26,609 nt of DNA from Sphaeroforma arctica JP610 (lineage: Eukaryota; Opisthokonta; Ichthyosporea; Ichthyophonida): assembly GCF_001186125.1 (NCBI RefSeq), contig NW_014039812.1, positions 2,501-29,109 of the forward strand, written 5' to 3'. This document shows, piece after piece, positions 21,181 to 26,609 of the stretch (position 1 is its first letter; every line of letters starts with the position of its first letter). Position numbers and translations under genes: made by a program. The notes beneath the pieces are model-generated. The model searched no databases. It saw only the letters and a list, made by a program, of their open reading frames with translations, and was not told the DNA's origin.

Positions 21181-21205
21181 TGTCTAATCACTAGCGTCTT
21201 AGCAG

Positions 21206-21211
21206 TTTATT
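21206..21211 (-). promoter_or_regulatory. Poly(A) signal of the SDS22 gene
   Basis: AATAAA on the minus strand, about 24 bases after the TAA stop (21237-21235). It is the canonical hexamer at a close distance, implying a very short 3' UTR. Confidence 0.6.
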
Positions 21212-21234
21212 CTCGATTCGCTTCTTGCATTTAA

Positions 21235-24200
21235 TTAGGCGCAAAGGGTCGCGTCGATTTGCCTTAAGGATGGCACAGTTAGCATCAACTTCCGCCTGTA
21301 ATTGACATCCTGATTTGATATCGATTGAATACAGGTTAGTGTGGTATGTACGCAACGGAGGCGGAGGGAAGGTGTTTCCAGATCCTAAAAAAGACGCTGA
21401 TTTTTTTTTGCTGAATTTTGGTCATGAATTGAGCCAATTCCACGTGTAGCTTGATACATTGACGCATGGTTTTCAAAATGAACAAAAATAACGAGGAATT
21501 GCTAAAGCCATGCACAAGTGTGTATCAGAGGCACCTACGTTGTCCTTTGTCATGTCAGATCCCGACAATAAATTGACTATTTAGTATCGGTCGGATACGA
21601 TATCGTATATTTTGGCCTCAATTTTCAGTAATACTTCAAACAGAACCACCAACACCTGAATTGAAAATGGGTGTTATATATATATACAGGCATGCACTAG
21701 TTTCCGCATCACACTGCATAACATAGTTGCTCCACTAGAGTCAAGTATACCTGAAAATGTATGAACGTGCAAGTACTCGTGCATGTTTACGACCGTGTAA
21801 GTATCTATGAATAATGGTACGTATGCATAAATGTGGTTTTACAGGTACATACCTTTGAAATAGGGTTGCCCTCCATGTATACCGTTTGAAGCGTTTTGGA
21901 CTCATAAGGCAACAGCTCGACGTCCTTCCATTCCTCCAGTTGATTACCATTAAACTGTATTTAAACAACATGTAAGAATTTGATGAATTCTCGGTCATTA
22001 AAAAAGAAAAAAGGACTACTTTTCTAGCCAACTTCGGGGTGTCTCCACCATCGGTCCTACAGTGTCTCTACTTTGCTGAGTTGAAACACAATATGGACAT
22101 GTGTGTAGTGCAGTTCCGGATTGAGCTCGCCTGCAATTCCACCGCGGTTGCGTCACCAGAGAAAAAATGTCATCCCTCAGTCGACACGCAACAGTGGGTG
22201 GTACATCGCACTATGTACACTCATGTCTCGGCTTACCACTGCACACCACCCCAAGTTAAAACTTTCCTTAGGACAGTCTGCTTCTTAAGTACTAGACCAC
22301 TGAACATATACAAGTGCGACTAAATTGCCACATACTCAAATATGTATATGAGTAAAGTACATTTAGAAATATAAATAGGCGCATCAAACCAGAAGCTATC
22401 GAGAGAAGCCTTCACGATGACAATGTTTCTCGTAGGTGACCTTACACGGGCACTCGATAGCTACACACGCACATCACACAACCCGCAATATACACAGCCT
22501 TACACAAGCACACAAAGGGTGACTACGCAAACACACACGACATCTGAGCATCCACAATACCCATGCACGCACACAGAAGTACACTGAAAAGGCATGCCAG
22601 AAATGCTGGAGTACGGTACCGATGAACACGTACACGACCCCGTAAACTTCAGACCCAGCGCACATATCAGTGTCGACAAATGTGAGCATTCGGATGCGCT
22701 TGGGGGCGCAAGTAAGTGGCACATGTGCACAATGAAGTTCTTCGCATGAGCTTTAGGCCCAAGCAAGGGTGCACGGTGGTCATGTTCGATTGACTGCGGT
22801 TGTATATTTGTTTAGCAAAACGCCGCTACCAAAAAAGAGGCACGAGTATGCTTGAGCGTGCCCTTTTTCAGAGAAGTTCAGAAGAGTCGCTACATGCACT
22901 GATACTCGTGGAAGCACACACTGACACTCTGACCCACAGACGCATAACACACTAACAAATAGGGGTAGGGGGTGCTCACACGCACATATACAGGTCTACC
23001 CGGAAGCACACACCGTCGTAGGCACAGGTCGAATGATCACTTACCCAGAACTCCTCCAGCTTTGTGAGGTGTTTTATATTGCTTAGCCGTGCGATTCTAT
23101 TCGCCGCCACATCCAGTGTAGTGAGGTTGGTCAGGGAATCTAGGCCCTTGAGTTCGTAGAGCCCGTTGTGACTCATGTATAACTCCTCCAGATCAACATT
23201 GTCTTCTAACCCTTCCAGATCTACAATCCTATTGCTCTGCACGGTTTTCAAGACAAACCAGTCAACGAATGCACAACTAAGTATGCACTTATGGATCTCT
23301 GTGTCCAAGGCTTGATAGGAAGATATACATACCTCTGAATGAGATCCCCATCCACTGAGCAATATCTCAGCTGTCAGGGGGTCAGGCAAAAAGTTGTATA
23401 TGCCTCGATCGAGAGTGACGGATCATGTGCGTATACGTTTAACGACTATATATTGAGGACACCCCCACACCGAATCTCTTTATGTATGTGCGCACCGTAC
23501 AGCCACAAAATAGAATTGCAGCTGACGCAGAACTGTTTGATTTCTTACGAGCACATACACACAACCTGATGGACAGGGATGGGTAACCGCCTGCGACTAC
23601 AAGCCCATATAAAAATGCATGCTGGTTATATAGGCAGCCAAGCACTCTCGCCTGAAGTGCACACACAACCCTCAAGCTTGGAAATACGTGCACCGGATGT
23701 ATATAAACGTACACATATGCTACACACACTCATGCACATGCGGGCGCGATTGGAGTTACCTGTATGCTTAGTACTCTCAGTTTAGGCAGACAACTGATTC
23801 CCTCAATGTGTGTGATTTTGTTCCGGCCCACGAACAGCTGCTCCAGGTTTTGTAAGCTATCCAAATTCTCGATTTTCTAGTACGTCGGGAAAGTGAGTGT
23901 GGGGATTAATTTTCTATTCCTCCGAATAATTCATTGGTGAAGTGTATACTTTCAGTACAAATTCGATATATATAAAATTTCCAGTCGTGATGAGCAGAAT
24001 TTTATAATTACAACCTGAGAGAGAACAGTGCAACTCAAGGCAGTTTGTTCTTTAGGGTTTAGGCTAAACCATAAACCCTAATTGCACGGCCACCGTTAGG
24101 TGCAAGGCGGTTAACTAACGCGACAAGTGGCGGAGACACTTCAGTGAGCCACCTACCGCTGAAGTCGAAGGCGCGTGTTGGGAATAGTCGCGAGAAGAGT

Positions 24201-26495
24201 ATTGGAGAAACTTCAGGAAATTTCAGAGAGCGAGATGTGTGTGGAGGTAAGAGAAAACACGACTCTTTCACAATAAATAGATAGAACTGACGAGCGTCAG
24301 AGTTTCAGTTGATGCGTATAACGGCTTAGGTTCTATACCACAATTGAGTCATGATGACAAGGGCCATATCACATCAGATATACACAGAAAGCAGACAGGC
24401 ACGTCGAAAACATTCATGTTGGTAAACGTATTTACGTACGCCATGATCCTGTACAACTCAGCGCTTGTTCAATATGTATGCAACATAGGCCGATACGTCT
24501 ATTCGAAGGATCGATATCTTGTAATAGAGCAGCTCCAATAGTACAGAGAATGCAACTATGCATTGCGAGTATACAACGCCAATGATAACACCCACAACTC
24601 AGCACTAGGTCTGTAGTGGGCACGTGCTGCGCGCAGACTGAACAGTCGCCACGTGTAGCCATCGATTTAAACTTACCTACCAAACCATAACACCTAGCAT
24701 TGAAACTCGCAAAAGTGCGTTCCTTGACTCTCCGAGAACGTACACCTATACGAATATCAGTATTTGTTATACCAGACACCAGAACGCCGGCTATACTCAC
24801 CCTAATACGGTTGGAGCCCAACTCGAGATACTTCAGTTTGGTGAGTGTCGACAAGTTCTCAATGGTAGTGATTTTATTGCTTATAAGGAAGAGCTGGGGA
24901 AATGGGGTATACGGGGAAAGAGGAAGATGCATTAAAGAAGCAATGTGATGGCACTTGACGGAGACAGACCACTTTTAAATGTGATGCCCTATCCACTTTT
25001 TAACCTATATAAGCTATATATACGTTTCAACGAGAAGTAGGTACTCAGTACTACGCAACAGGAAGCAAAGATGAGCTTAATCAACACAAGAGACGTATGG
25101 AAAGTTGTAGAGGTATCGAATTGACACAAAACACTATATGGTAGGATATGGGAGTATACTACAACGAAACACTATATAGTAGGATATAAGAGTATACTAA
25201 AATAAGACACTCTATAATAGGATATAATAAAACACTATATGGTAGGATATGGGAGTATACTACAACAAAACACTATATAGTAGGATATTAAAATAAGACA
25301 CTATATAATAGGATATAATAAAACACTATATAGTAGGATGTAATAAAACACTTTGAAGTAGGATATAAGAGTATACTAAAATAAAACACTATATAGTAGG
25401 ATACAATAAATCACTATGTAGTAGGATATAATAAATCATTATATAGTAGGATATAATAAATCATTATATATTAGGATATAATAAAACACTATATAGTAGG
25501 ATATGGGGGTATACTGAGATGAAACACTATACAGTAGAGTATAGGAGTATACTAAAATAAAACACTATATAGTAGGGTACAGGAATGTACTAAAACAACC
25601 GAGAGGCGAAGAAAAAGTGAGAACTTTGAGAGAGCATCAAGAACGCTGTAGAGACAGTTAGTGAACAGTAGGAAGCTTCATGAACGGGGGGGGGGGTGGT
25701 GACTATAAAAGGAATACAAACATCAACGCCCAAGGAGGTACGTAGTGGCCCTACAATTCTATTAGAGTGGTGCTTCAAAGTTGCCTGGTCCTTCAATTCA
25801 CAACACCAGTACACTCACCCACTACAGGTTCGCTAGATTAGCAAAAATGGGCACAGCACAACGAACCGCGTTGGACTCGCTGATATGAGACTAATAGACA
25901 CCTCTCTATCTAAGGCATAGGGTAGACGTATTGGAAAAGAGGCCAGAGATAACATACCTCCGGATGAGGAAATGGACCACAATACTAGACTGGCCTCTAA
26001 AACCCTAAACCACAAACTCTAAAGATTGAACCTCGGAACCATTCTATATTTAGGCAAACATACCTTTTCCAGATTGACCAGGCTCTCCAAGTTTTCGATT
26101 TTGCGGATGCCATTGAAGGACAAATCCAGCACACTGCACATCATCAAAGGGTGGAGAAGAAGAAAAACAGAGCGTTAGGGAGATACCAGAAACAGTGCCG
26201 TGAGTACGAAATTGTGCTAAAAATAGACACAGACCCAAACCTATATATGGAAGCCCACACACACAGGCGCCGTGAGTTGTACAGGGCGCTCCGGCACATA
26301 CGTTAACTTGGTCATAGCAGCCAGACCCTCCATCTTGGTAAGGCGATTATCGTACAGGTCCAAGTCAGTCACTTCCCCACAGTCTTCGAATCCCTCAATA
26401 CGTTGGATGTAGTTCTGACGGAGGCACAAGGCTTCTACTTTGGTCATGCCTTGGAACATGTCGCCGATTTCAACCAGCCTGGCATGCGATGCCAT
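21235..26495 (-). CDS. PPP1R7: SDS22 / protein phosphatase 1 regulatory subunit 7, seven exons, probably 5'-incomplete
   Basis: A leucine-rich-repeat protein that binds the catalytic subunit of PP1 and controls its assembly and targeting. Exons (minus strand): 26495-26302, 26133-26064, 24893-24801, 23876-23760, 23236-23045, 21954-21853, 21309-21235 (stop TAA). All introns are GT-AG; the first splits a codon, the rest are phase 0. The 280 visible residues are SDS22-type 22-residue LRRs (CLRQNYIQRIEG, LELGSNRI, LYMSHNGL) ending in the LRR cap (YRRKLMLTVPSLRQIDAT). Residues matching the human PP1-contact set as I recall it are all present: D68, F90, E112, F134, D200, E220, W222, Y248, with the human spacing apart from one extra residue before Y248. 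The first Met aligns to about human residue 81, and an AG acceptor lies just 5' (ACACAG before AGGTCATG), so an N-terminal exon probably lies outside the window. Confidence 0.95.
22440..22990. repeat. CA-rich low-complexity sequence in SDS22 intron 5
   Basis: Scattered ACACAC, CACGCACA and CACACAG tracts on the plus strand. They create misleading Cys/Val-rich minus-strand open frames (22474-22722, 22500-22766). A short hairpin GGCACG / CGTGCC followed by a T run sits at 22831-22868. Confidence 0.7.
24048..24340. other. Compositionally distinct block in SDS22 intron 3
   Basis: This is a more GC-rich island inside AT-rich intron sequence. It begins with a perfect 10-bp inverted repeat of telomere-like sequence (TTAGGGTTTA at 24052-24061, TAAACCCTAA at 24072-24081) and contains AATAAA near 24272. 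It may be a decayed inserted element, perhaps an LTR remnant, but no ends or target duplication are visible. The minus-strand open frame 24059-24271 has no recognisable domain. Confidence 0.35.
25123..25585. repeat. AT-rich satellite in SDS22 intron 2, about 15 copies
   Basis: The core AAAACACTATATAGTAGGAT recurs about 15 times with small changes, spaced by about 24-25 bp or by about 41 bp when an extra GAGTATACTAAAATA segment is present. The core contains the self-complementary CTATATAG. Copies are closely similar, so the array is relatively young. There are no unique spacers, so it is not a CRISPR-like array. Confidence 0.92.
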
Positions 26496-26609
26496 GACCT
26501 CTGTGTATAAATGAAGGTACAGGTGAATACTTGCTAGGGTATGTATAGAATGTAGCTTAAACGCAAGGTTCCATTGGTGGATTTGGTTATGGAATATATA
26601 TATACGTAT

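Noticed and set aside
22474-22766. Cys-rich minus-strand open frames
   Set aside because: They are produced by CA-rich low-complexity sequence inside SDS22 intron 5.
25123-25585. CRISPR-like array of about 15 short repeats
   Set aside because: The units are contiguous with no unique spacers, they vary at several sites, and the host is eukaryotic.

Overview
The window looks like nuclear DNA of an intron-rich, repeat-rich eukaryote, most likely a unicellular one. Two conserved protein genes are split by GT-AG introns, the spacers are AT-rich and almost gene-free, and much of the middle is decayed transposons. A holozoan protist such as an ichthyosporean would fit, but that is a guess from gene style and not something the sequence proves.

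Left edge (1-2628, + strand): the 3' half of an aquaglyceroporin (MIP family) gene, with three exons at 1132-1246, 1930-2069 and 2525-2628. Its introns hold a 33-bp satellite in two blocks, a long near-perfect hairpin (561-720) between them, a 58-bp and a 69-bp tandem repeat, and what look like decayed second copies of two of the gene's own exons. 2629-7900 has no gene I can recognise; it holds a 157-bp tandem repeat (6.92-7.34 kb) and a small 33-bp duplication.

Middle (about 8.0-19.9 kb): a transposon graveyard. There is an old tyrosine-recombinase (DIRS/Ngaro-like) retrotransposon fossil on the minus strand (about 8.3-12.4 kb), interrupted by a 778-bp solo LTR with a clean CTAG target duplication. 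It is followed by a broken APE-type LINE on the plus strand (about 12.9-16.75 kb, strikingly C-rich). After a short AT-rich spacer with a diverged duplication comes a Ty3-like gag/protease fossil on the minus strand (about 18.28-19.76 kb), flanked by two inverted LTR-like segments.

Right edge (21235-26495, - strand): seven exons of SDS22 (PP1 regulatory subunit 7), a leucine-rich-repeat regulator of protein phosphatase 1. The exon joins restore the 22-residue spacing of the family, and every PP1-contact residue I remember from the human protein is present. The 5' end probably continues beyond the window. Its introns carry a 15-copy AT-rich satellite, telomere-like inverted repeats and CA-rich low-complexity sequence.

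The two host genes have no evident functional link to each other. I see no operon, CRISPR array or convincing new system. The best leads are the intronic hairpin, in which all five arm differences are G-U compatible on the plus strand, the NPA-to-NAA change in the aquaglyceroporin, the decayed internal exon copies, and the solo LTR whose empty site is preserved in a sister copy.
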